A DNA stretch of 32,305 bases from a virus: the IMG/VR virus record IMGVR_UViG_3300007634_000017, positions 1 through 32,305 of that record; one strand, written 5' to 3'. The translations under genes and the position numbers were made by a program. This document shows positions 8,735-16,519 of the stretch, piece by piece. The first letter of the stretch is position 1, and each line of letters starts with the position of its first letter. The notes below the pieces were generated by a model. It saw only the letters and a list, made by a program, of their open reading frames with translations, ran no database searches and was not told where the DNA came from.

Positions 8735-9771
8735 TAGTAACCACCATCTCCACTTTCGTCTGTGCTTTCTTCAATATCTTCGCGACTTAATGTTCTGTCC
8801 TCTACCATTGTAAACGACAAGTCAATTTCAGCAGGAGTTCCGTCTTCATGGAATGCCATTGAACCCGCATTATAATTTACACTGATACTGCGTATGAAGG
8901 TATTGCGTAATTTAGTTCCGACTCGTACTGGAGCCGCACCCTCGATGTCTGGCATAAACCAACTCGATACATCGAATACCATAGGATACTTATAACCCGC
9001 ACTTATACCATCTCCCACACCACCAATCATCTCAGGGTATGCGGATTTCCTAAAGATATGAATAATATTTTTAATTTCGTCAGCCTCTTTCTTACTCTTA
9101 GGAATAAACTTAAACTGAAACTGAAACTCACGTATTCCTACGTTTCTGAACTGAGTCCGTATGTTTGGATTAACAGATACCGCTCCAGCAATACTAACTG
9201 CTGATCCTGCGGTTTCATTGATTTTCTGCGCCCCACGCGCAAGAGCAAGTCTTGCTAATGCGGGAGTCTTTGCGCTATTGACCATATCTGTGATAGATTG
9301 TTTTCCACTAGTAATAGATTGCGCCAACGCGCCCATCGCGCCACTACCTGACGACAACGCTTGAAAACCGGCAGCACCAGCAGTACCCAAACTAGGTGTG
9401 TCATATCCAAAGTTATCTGTGATCACTAGAGAGACTGGTAAGTATAGCGCTACCACGTCACCCGTGTATTCGATGCTTCTCGCTACTACTTCTTTTGACT
9501 CTGTACCGGCACCGGATTCGGCAGCTTTCACTGCTTCCGCTTCCTCTTCATTTTTTGGTTTACCGTCACCTTCGTCTTCGCTTGGTCGGTTAAGAGCAAA
9601 CATACTTTCGAACAACGCACCAAAGTCAATACCTTTAATGGTCGGTGGTTTAATTTCTTTTATGTGAAATAATACCTTAGACCGAGAATTTGTAGTATCT
9701 AGAGGATACTGCAGTATCTTTTTTGACTTGGCTGTGTTGTCTGTAGTGTCGGTAGGTTCTGTTTCTGCCAT
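8734..9771 (-). CDS. 48: Baseplate tail-tube cap protein gp48
   Basis: 345 residues (T4 gp48: 364). The N-terminus has a YPLD segment and a central low-complexity Ala/Gly/Ser region (about residues 125-205), followed by a tube-like beta domain (REFQFQFKFIPKSKKEADEI, FRKSAYPEMIGG, RSISVNYNAGSMAFHEDGTP, PAEIDLSFTMVEDRTLSRED). The last motif is typical of tail tube-type proteins that describe how the tube is nucleated. First gene of the minus-strand baseplate operon, directly behind the late promoter at 9804-9811. gp48 versus gp54 cannot be separated with certainty; order and length favour gp48. Confidence 0.72.
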   Translation of the reverse strand: MAETEPTDTTDNTAKSKKILQYPLDTTNSRSKVLFHIKEIKPPTIKGIDFGALFESMFALNRPSEDEGDGKPKNEEEAEAVKAAESGAGTESKEVVARSIEYTGDVVALYLPVSLVITDNFGYDTPSLGTAGAAGFQALSSGSGAMGALAQSITSGKQSITDMVNSAKTPALARLALARGAQKINETAGSAVSIAGAVSVNPNIRTQFRNVGIREFQFQFKFIPKSKKEADEIKNIIHIFRKSAYPEMIGGVGDGISAGYKYPMVFDVSSWFMPDIEGAAPVRVGTKLRNTFIRSISVNYNAGSMAFHEDGTPAEIDLSFTMVEDRTLSREDIEESTDESGDGGY

Positions 9772-9787
9772 CGGAATAACTCTCGGT

Positions 9788-9795
9788 TATAAATA
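9788..9795 (+). promoter_or_regulatory. T4-type late promoter (gp4 operon)
   Basis: Exact TATAAATA on the plus strand, 29 bases before the gp4 start. T4 spacing predicts a start site near 9801, inside the gap and only about three bases from the predicted opposite start. Confidence 0.8.
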
Positions 9796-9803
9796 CTTTT
9801 TAC

Positions 9804-9811
9804 TATTTATA
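9804..9811 (-). promoter_or_regulatory. T4-type late promoter (gp48 baseplate operon)
   Basis: Exact TATAAATA reading left, predicted start near 9798, leader of about 27 bases to the gp48 ATG with a GAGAG Shine-Dalgarno-like sequence. It faces the plus-strand box at 9788-9795 across eight bases. Confidence 0.8.
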
Positions 9812-9824
9812 CATAAAGTTACTA

Positions 9825-10337
9825 ATGAAAACATACAAAGGCAGATACCAACCGAAAAACCCAGAAAAGTACGCTGGTGATGTGGATAATGTCGTCTATC
9901 GTTCAGGTTGGGAACGACATGTTATGAAATGGTGCGACGAAAGTATAGACATCGTACAGTGGATGTCCGAAGAACTTGTTATACCGTACATATGCGAAAC
10001 CGATGGAAGACCTCACCGATACTTCACCGACTTTGTTATTAAGTACAAGTCTGGACGAGTGGTTATTGTGGAAGTCAAACCTCATAAAGAGACCCTGTTA
10101 CCCGTACGTAAACAAGGTAAGACTAGACGTACTATATTGACCGAAGGAATGACATACATCAAGAACCAGTCGAAGTGGAAGGCCGCTAAGGCGTATGCTG
10201 ATGACCGTGGATATCACTTCGAGATATGGACTGAGAAAGAATTGACCGCAATGGGTGTCATGCCCAAGTCCACTCAAAAGATGCGTACCAAGAAACCCCT
10301 GAAAAAACTTGCGCCCTTCCGTAAGAAAAAGAAATAG
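9825..10337 (+). CDS. 4: Head completion protein gp4 (TnsA-like nuclease fold)
   Basis: 170 residues (T4 gp4: 150). The blocks YRSGWERHVMKWCDES, VQWMSEELVIPY, HRYFTDFVIKYKSGRVVIVE and VKP are diagnostic of the T4 gp4 head-completion family, which shares the PD-(D/E)XK fold of TnsA-type endonucleases; the putative site is D in YFTDF with E-x-K in VEVKP. It acts after DNA packaging so that tails can join. The C-terminus is strongly basic (KKPLKKLAPFRKKKK), consistent with DNA contact. First gene of the plus-strand late operon. Confidence 0.85.
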   Translation: MKTYKGRYQPKNPEKYAGDVDNVVYRSGWERHVMKWCDESIDIVQWMSEELVIPYICETDGRPHRYFTDFVIKYKSGRVVIVEVKPHKETLLPVRKQGKTRRTILTEGMTYIKNQSKWKAAKAYADDRGYHFEIWTEKELTAMGVMPKSTQKMRTKKPLKKLAPFRKKKK

Positions 10338-10343
10338 TTCCTG

Positions 10344-10351
10344 TATAAATA
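10344..10351 (+). promoter_or_regulatory. T4-type late promoter
   Basis: Exact TATAAATA seven bases after the gp4 stop codon. The predicted start near 10357 gives a leader of about 24 bases containing AGGAA before the ATG at 10381. It boosts the tube/tape-measure genes independently of the gp4 promoter. Confidence 0.8.
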
Positions 10352-10380
10352 GTAGGAATAGATTTTAACTCAGGAACTTT

Positions 10381-10971
10381 ATGTCTACAGTATTTAACAG
10401 ACTAGAACTACAAGCATTCCGTGCGGGTATTACTCCTCGCACAAAGGAGTCGCGAGCATGGTTCCAACAAAAGATTAAGAATCTACGTAGCATCAATCGT
10501 GAAGCATTGATGAAAGAAGAACCTTTAAAGCAAGTGAGTACCGAAATTGTCGGTAGCATGTATATGTTCTTCTACGATCCGAAGCACAAAGAGACATTAC
10601 CGTATTACGATACGTTTCCTTTAGTGGTCGTTGTCGGGCCCGCAGAAGGCGGATTCCTAGGATTGAACCTTCATTACCTACCTCCTATCTTACGTGCTAA
10701 GATGTTGGACGGGTTGATGGAGATTACTACTAACAATAAGTTTAACGATTCTACGCGATTCAAGATGACATATGAGTTACTTGCGCGAGCATCGAAATTT
10801 AAGTACTACAAACCCTGTCTCAAACATTATTTGAATAAACAGGTAAAAAGTAAATTCGCATTAGTACCGGCACCAGAGTGGGAGATTGCTACATTCCTTC
10901 CGACAGCACAATTCCGTAAGGCGAACTCTAAGAAAGTCTACGCAGACTCTAAGAAAATGATAGGTGGATAA
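10381..10971 (+). CDS. Conserved T4-like phage structural/assembly protein
   Basis: 196 residues with its own late promoter and a good AGGA RBS. The middle part (MYMFFYDPKHKETLPYYDTF, then PLVVVVGPAEGGFLGLNLHY, LPP) belongs to a family conserved in marine T4-like phages, always near gp4 and tail tube genes, with no established activity known to me. The C-terminus is basic (RKANSKKVYADSKKM). A role in capsid/neck completion or DNA-end binding (gp2-like) is possible from position only. It ends three bases before the next gene. Confidence 0.6.
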   Translation: MSTVFNRLELQAFRAGITPRTKESRAWFQQKIKNLRSINREALMKEEPLKQVSTEIVGSMYMFFYDPKHKETLPYYDTFPLVVVVGPAEGGFLGLNLHYLPPILRAKMLDGLMEITTNNKFNDSTRFKMTYELLARASKFKYYKPCLKHYLNKQVKSKFALVPAPEWEIATFLPTAQFRKANSKKVYADSKKMIGG

Positions 10972-10974
10972 CCA

Positions 10975-11685
10975 ATGGCATCAATAGAAGATTTAAAGAG
11001 TAGACTTATTAGTCGAGGCGGACTAGCGTCTGCTAACCAGTTTGGTGTGGTACTACCATCAAAAGTAGGTATCACTAAATTAAGTGGCGCTAAGAATAAT
11101 AACATATTGTGTAAAAGCGCAACGTTGCCTGGCAGACAAATTACTACACTAGATAGACAAATTGGTCTGTATAGTGAAAAGATTGCCAATGGATTCCTCG
11201 TAGAAGATGTTACGTTGACCTTCCATCTTCTGAACGATTATAGTGTTCGTAAATATTTTGATAAATGGTTGGGAGCAATGGTAGGGCATATGACACCCAC
11301 TCCCCCCAAAGAACCTAAACCTCCCGCAGAAGGCGAAGAAGCTAAACCACCAGCACCAAAACCTTTATCGAGGGGTGCCATCGGGTGGAAGGACGATTAC
11401 GTTGCGGACATTATAATACATCAATTAAAAAAACCACAGGTTCGTGTGGGGTTCGACCTAGGGCCTTTAGATATTAATCTAGACCTACTGGGAGGTACCG
11501 TGTACAGTGTTAAACTGATAGACGCTTTCCCGACAAACGTATCAACTATTCAATTGAGTGATGACCTCGACGGATTAGTAGAAGTAACTGTTACATTTTC
11601 ATACACCAACTGGGAGCCCTTTAAGGCTGACAAAGTAGGGTTATTCTCTGCTGACATCAATCTTAATTTCGGCGGCTTAATTTAA
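10975..11685 (+). CDS. 54: Baseplate-tail tube initiator, gp54/gp19-like
   Basis: 236 residues. The N-terminal half has the tail-tube family pattern: ANQFGVVLPSK, LCKSATLPGRQITTLDRQIG, EKIANGFLVEDVTLTFHLLN and DYSVRKYFDKWLGAM. A Pro/Glu-rich linker (about residues 104-124) is inserted before the second half, which ends in a beta-sandwich segment (LVEVTVTFSYTNWEPF). Proteins of this type form the tube (gp19) or the ring that nucleates it (gp54). The insertion and the position before the chaperone and tape-measure genes favour gp54, but gp19 family membership is the firmer statement. Confidence 0.65.
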   Translation: MASIEDLKSRLISRGGLASANQFGVVLPSKVGITKLSGAKNNNILCKSATLPGRQITTLDRQIGLYSEKIANGFLVEDVTLTFHLLNDYSVRKYFDKWLGAMVGHMTPTPPKEPKPPAEGEEAKPPAPKPLSRGAIGWKDDYVADIIIHQLKKPQVRVGFDLGPLDINLDLLGGTVYSVKLIDAFPTNVSTIQLSDDLDGLVEVTVTFSYTNWEPFKADKVGLFSADINLNFGGLI

Positions 11686-11700
11686 ATTATAGGATTTATA

Positions 11701-12408
11701 ATGGCATTACCAAAACTGAATGACACACCAAAATATCGCGTTACCGTACCATCTACAGGTCAGGAAGTTAGTTACCGACCTTTCCTAGTAAAGGAACAGA
11801 AGATGTTGCTGATCGCATCTGAGACGCAAGATAGAGTGGATATGGTTAAATCAATCATCAACACTATCAATGCGTGTACTACAGAAGACATCAAGGGAGA
11901 ACTAACTACCTTTGATGTAGACTACCTATTCACTAAGATTCGGTCAAAATCCGTAGGTGAGACAAGTACATTATTAATTTCATGTACCGAATGTGAAATG
12001 AATAACGAAGTTGTGGTTGAACTCGATAAGATAGAAGTTGAGGGAGTGGCCACCGATGTTAAAATCAATATCACTGACGACATTGTTCTTGAAATGAGAT
12101 ACCCGACATACGAAGACTTTATGAAAAATGAGAAACTTCTACATGGTACGAGTGCTACAGAATCTCTACTAGAGTTGCTTATCACATGTATAGCGACTAT
12201 ATGTACCGAAGAAGAACGATACTCGACCAAAGATTCGACTAGAGAAGAACTAATTGATTTTATAGACTCAATGACAGCACAACAGTTCGAGACAATTTCG
12301 ACATTTGTAAATGATATGCCCACACTTAAAGAAGAAGTTAAATTTACGTGTGCGCAGTGTAATACAGAGAACTCTAAAGTTCTAGAAGGCATAGATGATT
12401 TTTTTTGA
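11701..12408 (+). CDS. 26: gp26-type baseplate hub assembly protein / tail chaperone
   Basis: 235 residues (T4 gp26: 208). Starts MALPKLNDTPKYRVTVPSTG; residues 20-60 (YRPFLVKEQKMLLIASE) are typical of the gp26 family. Two CxxC pairs, C95/C98 and C217/C220, look like a split four-cysteine zinc site. It lies two genes before the tape measure, exactly where tailed phages place tail assembly chaperones. The reading frame ends GIDDFF-stop inside a run of eight T, which may allow a share of ribosomes to continue into the next frame. Confidence 0.8.
   Translation: MALPKLNDTPKYRVTVPSTGQEVSYRPFLVKEQKMLLIASETQDRVDMVKSIINTINACTTEDIKGELTTFDVDYLFTKIRSKSVGETSTLLISCTECEMNNEVVVELDKIEVEGVATDVKINITDDIVLEMRYPTYEDFMKNEKLLHGTSATESLLELLITCIATICTEEERYSTKDSTREELIDFIDSMTAQQFETISTFVNDMPTLKEEVKFTCAQCNTENSKVLEGIDDFF
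12399..12407 (+). other. Probable -1 frameshift slippery site (T8 followed by TGA)
   Basis: The run T-TTT-TTT is read in frame 0 as Phe-Phe and followed at once by the gp26 TGA stop (12406-12408). A -1 slip would read TTG-ATT-AAT and continue into the next open frame. Phage P2 uses a similar T-TTT-TTG site at the equivalent tail-chaperone position. The downstream frame has no ATG and no Shine-Dalgarno at a usable distance. Confidence 0.55.
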
Positions 12409-12587
12409 TTAATCTCTCTCATGACACGTTGGTAAATTACTACCAAGTTAACTTCCAACTGTTAAACAACTTCAACTACTCATTGAGTGATGTTGAAGAA
12501 ATGTTGCCTTGGGAGAGAGAGATTTATTTGACCATGTTGATTGACGACCTAAAAGAAAAAAGAGAAAGAGCACAACAGCAGGGATAA
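12405..12587 (+). CDS. 51: gp51-like baseplate hub assembly protein / frameshift extension of gp26
   Basis: 60 residues if read from TTG 12405, otherwise the C-terminal extension of gp26 after a -1 frameshift. The sequence has LVNYYQVNFQLLNNFNYSLS and MLPWEREIYLTMLIDDL, resembling small proteins annotated as gp51 that follow gp26 in marine T4-like phages. Predicted helical. There is no in-frame ATG before the conserved part. It ends three bases before the tape-measure ATG. Function in T4: needed for hub assembly but absent from the virion, as expected of a chaperone. Confidence 0.6.
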   Translation: MINLSHDTLVNYYQVNFQLLNNFNYSLSDVEEMLPWEREIYLTMLIDDLKEKRERAQQQG

Positions 12588-12590
12588 CCC

Positions 12591-14297
12591 ATGATTGAAA
12601 CATTAATAGAGCACCTAAAATCACAGAATAATACTCTGGATAGTGTTAACACTAACCTTACGAGTATGAACAGTTCTTTAGCGACAATGATTCTGAGTGA
12701 CCGGAAGGACGAACTTCGTCGCCGTGAAGCAGATGATGATGCTAAAAGAGCAGCGAGTGCTGCCTCCCGAACAACCAGTACTGCCGGTGGTGGTGGTAGT
12801 AAAAAAGGTGGTGGCGGTGGTAGATTTTCGGGTTTTGGTGGTGTTCTAGGTGGATTTGGTGCGGGTACGTTGGCAGGTGGGGCAACAAGTTTATTAGGTA
12901 GAGCTGCCCTGGCAGGTGGTTTGGCTGCGGGTGCCGACAATATTGCTAGTTATGTTCAAGAACAGACTGGTTCAAGTGACCTCGCTGATGCCGCGCATCG
13001 AGCAACAAAACTGGGGTCATTCGGTCTTCTTTTGGGTACGCGTTTTGCTTTACTGGGTGCGGTAGGTGGAGCCCTTGCTACTCCCGAAGTTATATCAGAA
13101 CTTGAAAAGTTGGGAGACAAGGCAGCAGGACTGAAAGAGCCTTTGATGAAATTCACAGGTGCTCTACCTTCATTGAACGACGCACTTTCTAAAGTGACTG
13201 AAACCGTGGTAGGGACTTTAAGTTTTATTAATTCAGCAATCGAGGGAGACGTGCCCGCTGCTTTAGACAAGGTCGACGAAGCGGCAGTATTGGCTCTTGG
13301 TGTTAAAGGAGGTATGGACGCTAACAAGAATAAGGAGAAACTTACTAGAGCAGGTCGAAGAGCTGCGCAAAATGCTCGGCAGGCAGCAATCAAGGCAAAA
13401 AAAGTTACTTCACCAGTATCAGAAATGGAGTTCTCTAAAAGTCAACGTCAACAATTTAATTCTGAAACTGCTAAGGGTTTGAGTGACAAGGAAATTAAAG
13501 CTTTGGAGCTAGATGGACTCAAGGTAGATAAAACTACCGGTAGTATCTCTAAGGTCGGTGGTGAATTTGTAAGTGCTGATAAGGTAGATGAATTATTTGC
13601 TAAGAATGAAATCAAAACGTCAACCCAAAGTCTCAGTGCTAAAAACTTTATAGATGAACTTAATGGTAAAGCGGCAGCGAAATACGGTAAGTTTGGTAAG
13701 GCATTATCCTTCTTAAAGAAAGTTCCGGCATTGGGTTCTTTAATAAGTGGTGGAATAATAGCAAATATTTTAATGGATGAGACCACATCTACGAAAGAAA
13801 AAGCGGCATTGCTTAGTAAAGAATTGGGTAGCATAGGTGGCGCAGCTCTTGGTGGCGCAGTTGGTGGTTTGATAGGAACCTTAGGCATGCCCGGCATAGG
13901 TACTCTTACTGGAGGTGTATTGGGTGCTTTAGCTGGTTCGTGGTCAGGAGAGGAATTGGGAGAAAAGTTTGCCAATTGGATGTTAGGTGTAGACGATTCA
14001 GCATCAGAACCCTCAGAACCTGTGGCAGCAGCCGGTGGAAATAAAAGACGACGAGGTGCTGGTGCCAAACCTTCTCAGGTTAGTAGTAGTGTCACGTCAG
14101 CACCGTATCCTCAGTCTGGTGTTAAGGTTGCGACAGCATCTAGTGATATGTTTGCCGCTCAGGCGCAACAAAATATCGTGGTGGTAGACAATAGTAATGT
14201 CAGTAATAATGTCAGCACTCAGGCAGGTGATGTTAGTTTCAGCGGAACCACTGGTTTCGACTTCTATGACCCAATGATGGGTTCTAGAACTGCATAA
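12591..14297 (+). CDS. 29: Tail tape measure / baseplate hub protein gp29
   Basis: 568 residues (T4 gp29: 590), behind AGGGATAACCC-ATG. N-terminal helix, then a Gly/Ser-rich linker (residues ~64-105), long helical stretches with Ala/Lys, and a hydrophobic Gly-rich segment (~390-465) as in tape-measure proteins that insert into the host membrane. No catalytic domain is visible. Placement after the chaperone pair is the classic tape-measure position. Last gene of the plus-strand late block; its stop is followed by a hairpin that terminates the converging gp32 transcript. Confidence 0.72.
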   Translation: MIETLIEHLKSQNNTLDSVNTNLTSMNSSLATMILSDRKDELRRREADDDAKRAASAASRTTSTAGGGGSKKGGGGGRFSGFGGVLGGFGAGTLAGGATSLLGRAALAGGLAAGADNIASYVQEQTGSSDLADAAHRATKLGSFGLLLGTRFALLGAVGGALATPEVISELEKLGDKAAGLKEPLMKFTGALPSLNDALSKVTETVVGTLSFINSAIEGDVPAALDKVDEAAVLALGVKGGMDANKNKEKLTRAGRRAAQNARQAAIKAKKVTSPVSEMEFSKSQRQQFNSETAKGLSDKEIKALELDGLKVDKTTGSISKVGGEFVSADKVDELFAKNEIKTSTQSLSAKNFIDELNGKAAAKYGKFGKALSFLKKVPALGSLISGGIIANILMDETTSTKEKAALLSKELGSIGGAALGGAVGGLIGTLGMPGIGTLTGGVLGALAGSWSGEELGEKFANWMLGVDDSASEPSEPVAAAGGNKRRRGAGAKPSQVSSSVTSAPYPQSGVKVATASSDMFAAQAQQNIVVVDNSNVSNNVSTQAGDVSFSGTTGFDFYDPMMGSRTA

Positions 14298-14323
14298 AAA
14301 AAAGGGGGAACTTTCGTTCCCCC
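14296..14323 (-). terminator. Rho-independent terminator of gp32
   Basis: On the minus strand the stem GGGGGAAC (14323-14316) pairs with GTTCCCCC (14311-14304) around a GAAA tetraloop and is followed by seven T (14303-14297). In the plus direction no T-run follows, so it acts on the leftward gp32 message, 18 bases after its stop codon. Confidence 0.85.
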
Positions 14324-14341
14324 CGAATCCAAATATCTGGA

Positions 14342-15286
14342 TTAATCTTCAGCAGCCATCTTCGCGAAATACGACAGAGTATCATCAGTCGATTCGGCGA
14401 CAGGCGCCTCGGCAGCAGGAGCTGATACAACCGTTGGTTCTGACGCTGAACGAATTGGAGCAGCTTCTGCCGATTGGGCAAGTGCTTCATTCTTCAGAGT
14501 AGCACCGTTTCCAGTTGCTACTCCTAGGACAGTATCCAACTTAGCCTTCAAATCATCATAAGACTTGAACCAGTTCGCATCAAATGCGTTCGGGTAGTTT
14601 GGTACTTGGAACTCATTCAGGTCATACAAAGAGTTATAGGTGGATTCCAACCTAGTCTCGTCTGCCTCAAACAGAGCAGTAGGAGATTTGAAATCTGACT
14701 TATCATAGTTGCGGTATCCTGCGACATTACGAATCTTCAATTCGAAGTTCGCACCAGACCAGAAATCGAATGGATTGACCGGAGTCTCGCCAGGAAATTC
14801 TGGTTGCATCATATCCATGATCTTGTCAAAGATTTTCTTACCGAACTCGTAGATCATTACCTTGCCATTGTTGGCTGGGTTTGCGGGATCATTAACGACT
14901 AGGATGTTAGTAACGTAGTGTAGACGACGCTTCTGACGACGGGCAGTCTCTTTATCTTCTTCGATACCAGAGTTCCATAGACGAGAGTTTAACTCACCTA
15001 ATGGGTCGTTCTGACCTAGTGTAGTCAATGAACGTTCGATGTACCACTGACCGGTTGGGCCTTTAAAGGCATGATCCCAATAACGTACCCACGGTAGGTC
15101 TTGACCTTCCATCGCGGGTAGAAAACGAATGATAGCGTAACCATTACCTGCTTCATCAACAGTAGGTTTCCACTTGCGGTCGTCTTGGTATTTGTTTGTG
15201 TTGGTTGCCTGACCGGATGCTTCGGTAGCAGCGGTAACAAGCTTTGAGATATCCATAGATTTGGATTTTAGATTTGCGAAAGACAT
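14342..15286 (-). CDS. 32: Single-stranded DNA-binding protein gp32
   Basis: 314 residues (T4 gp32: 301), RBS AAAGGAAA. N-terminus MSFANLKSKS carries a basic LAST-like motif for cooperative binding. The core has YAIIRFLPAMEGQDLPWVRY, HYVTNILVVNDPANPANNGK and VMIYEFGKKIFDKI, all gp32 family signatures. The C-terminus is acidic after an Ala/Pro/Ser linker (STDDTLSYFAKMAAED), the usual protein-interaction tail. It coats replication forks and recombination intermediates. Unlike T4 gp32 it has no cysteine at all, so the T4 zinc site is missing. A late promoter upstream and a terminator downstream make it an independent transcription unit. Confidence 0.93.
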   Translation of the reverse strand: MSFANLKSKSMDISKLVTAATEASGQATNTNKYQDDRKWKPTVDEAGNGYAIIRFLPAMEGQDLPWVRYWDHAFKGPTGQWYIERSLTTLGQNDPLGELNSRLWNSGIEEDKETARRQKRRLHYVTNILVVNDPANPANNGKVMIYEFGKKIFDKIMDMMQPEFPGETPVNPFDFWSGANFELKIRNVAGYRNYDKSDFKSPTALFEADETRLESTYNSLYDLNEFQVPNYPNAFDANWFKSYDDLKAKLDTVLGVATGNGATLKNEALAQSAEAAPIRSASEPTVVSAPAAEAPVAESTDDTLSYFAKMAAED

Positions 15287-15368
15287 AATATTTCCTTTAG
15301 TATTAGGATTACTTAAATATAAACAATGGTCGTATGAACAATGTATGTGATTGCCTCTAGGGCACTGC

Positions 15369-15376
15369 TATTTATA
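15369..15376 (-). promoter_or_regulatory. T4-type late promoter (gp32)
   Basis: Exact TATAAATA on the minus strand, overlapping the stop codon of the gp33 gene. The predicted start near 15363 leaves a leader of about 77 bases before the gp32 ATG, longer than other late leaders here; it may hold a translational operator, but I see no convincing pseudoknot. Confidence 0.7.
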
Positions 15377-15641
15377 ACACATCTAAAGTGTTAAGTTTTG
15401 GTAGAAAGTTTAACTGCCGAGCTTCTGCTTCGAGGTTTTCGATTATTGGGACAGTAAGATATTTTTTAATGTCCTCTACCTCTAGACCTTGAACTTCACA
15501 AAGATGAACTATAGTATCCATATAACTCATACGATGTTTGAATACGAACTCTTCTATGTTGCGAGAGAAGGTTTTCCTATCCAAAAAGTTGGCAGCGTTC
15601 TCTGCCTTTCTATTCATCCAGTACACCAACCGATAAAACAT
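15372..15641 (-). CDS. 33: Late transcription co-activator gp33
   Basis: 89 residues. The core FVFKHRMSYMDTIVHLCEVQ, GLEVEDIKKYLTVPIIENLE and AEARQLNFLP resembles the gp33 proteins of marine T4-like phages (T4 gp33: 112). gp33 bridges host RNA polymerase and the sliding clamp, enabling transcription from TATAAATA promoters. Location directly upstream of gp32 copies T4 gene order, and abundant TATAAATA boxes here fit its role. Start uncertain: ATG 15641 overlaps the previous gene by 32 bases; ATG 15617 (MNRKAENAANF) overlaps by 8. Neither has a strong Shine-Dalgarno. Confidence 0.7.
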   Translation of the reverse strand: MFYRLVYWMNRKAENAANFLDRKTFSRNIEEFVFKHRMSYMDTIVHLCEVQGLEVEDIKKYLTVPIIENLEAEARQLNFLPKLNTLDVL

Positions 15642-15888
15642 TCTCTACTTTAAAAGAGCGCCATGCTTGTTTATCGATTGCGAAAGCACGAATTACAGAC
15701 TTGTTGACAGAGTAGTCAGCGTTAGTCTCGGATACTTTAGGTTGCTCGGTAACAGGTAATAAATTAGTCGCTAAGGTACAAGGCATTACTCGCGTCTCGC
15801 CATTAACCTTAGTGAACGTCACCTCTAGAATGTTTTTCTTGAGGGTATCCATAAGTGAATCATATTCGAATGTTTTAGAATCGGTCAT
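15610..15888 (-). CDS. Small beta-barrel protein, DUF2693-like
   Basis: 92 residues from ATG 15888 (RBS GAGGA, nine bases away); a longer in-frame start at 15957 lies inside the previous gene and lacks a signal. The pattern EVTFTKVNGETRVMPCTL, then a C-terminal AFAIDKQAWRSFKVENVLSV, matches a small phage family (DUF2693, SH3-like barrel) present in many T4-like phages, function unknown. Sits between early genes and gp33 in an overlapping string, so it is probably transcribed from the early promoter at 17071-17099. Confidence 0.7.
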   Translation of the reverse strand: MTDSKTFEYDSLMDTLKKNILEVTFTKVNGETRVMPCTLATNLLPVTEQPKVSETNADYSVNKSVIRAFAIDKQAWRSFKVENVLSVGVLDE

Positions 15889-16159
15889 ATTCAGCGTCCT
15901 CTTCAGATACTTCGGCGTCGGCATGAACATACTTGAGAAAATCTTCGTTGCCGTCAAGCATTACAATAACGGTTTCAAGACACTTCAACACATTTTCCAT
16001 GTTACCGATGACTTCATCATCTTTGGTTTCTTTTTGAGCTTCTTCAGCATAATCCTGTAGAGACTCGATGTACACGATACGTAAGAACTCACGTGAGATA
16101 AGAGTTACATCGTTTTTAGGGTATCGACCTAAGTCAATTAAGTTTGGTGATTCAGACAT
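15875..16159 (-). CDS. Hypothetical acidic protein
   Basis: 94 residues starting MSESPNLIDLGRYP at ATG 16159, which overlaps the preceding stop (TAATG) with GAGGAA ten bases upstream; an ATG three codons earlier has the RBS too close. Very acidic, especially the C-terminus (HADAEVSEEDAEYDRF), and probably helical. No domain recognised. The start and stop both overlap neighbouring genes, so it belongs to the gp33-MazG operon. Confidence 0.6.
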   Translation of the reverse strand: MSESPNLIDLGRYPKNDVTLISREFLRIVYIESLQDYAEEAQKETKDDEVIGNMENVLKCLETVIVMLDGNEDFLKYVHADAEVSEEDAEYDRF

Positions 16160-16383
16160 TAATTCCATTCCTCGTTAGTGTTTGCTTTATAAACATCATT
16201 AAAATGAGCATTGACATATTTGTCAGTGTCATGCCAACTAATGTTGGACTTATAGTCTTGGCGGTCTAACGCCGAAACTTCTTTCGCGAGCAGTAGATTA
16301 GACCTACGTACTTTTGAACTTTTCTGTACTCTGAGAGTAGCACGACGAATCATTGCGTATCTCATTACTTTATCTACAGCCAT
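16159..16383 (-). CDS. Hypothetical small basic protein
   Basis: 74 residues, ATG behind AAGGATTAATGTATA. The first half is basic (RRATLRVQKSSKVRRSN), suggesting nucleic-acid contact, and the second half is mixed (WHDTDKYVNAHFNDVYKANT). I do not recognise a family. It is part of the tightly packed early operon downstream of the promoter at 17071-17099. Confidence 0.55.
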   Translation of the reverse strand: MAVDKVMRYAMIRRATLRVQKSSKVRRSNLLLAKEVSALDRQDYKSNISWHDTDKYVNAHFNDVYKANTNEEWN

Positions 16384-16389
16384 TATACA

Positions 16390-16512
16390 TTAATCCTTAT
16401 CTTGTGTCAAGTAAAATTTACCGGTCTTCTTAGCTTCCTTTTTACGGTCAACATGTACCGCAGCGACATTATACTTTCTAGCATACTTAGCAACTGGATT
16501 TGACTTTTTCAT
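16390..16512 (-). CDS. Small conserved phage protein (KSNPVAK family)
   Basis: 40 residues: MKKSNPVAKYARKYNVAAVH, then VDRKKEAKKTGKFYLTQ. GAGGAC lies six bases before ATG 16512; an in-frame ATG at 16530 has no RBS. Very similar short Lys-rich proteins with KSNPVAK or KNPVAK starts occur in T4-like marine phages; function unknown. The start lies beside the stop of the MazG-like gene. Confidence 0.7.
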   Translation of the reverse strand: MKKSNPVAKYARKYNVAAVHVDRKKEAKKTGKFYLTQDKD

Positions 16513-16519
16513 TTTGTCC

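Noticed and set aside
14304-14323. Bidirectional terminator at the gp29/gp32 junction
   Set aside because: Only the minus direction has a T-run; in plus direction the hairpin is followed by CGAATCC.
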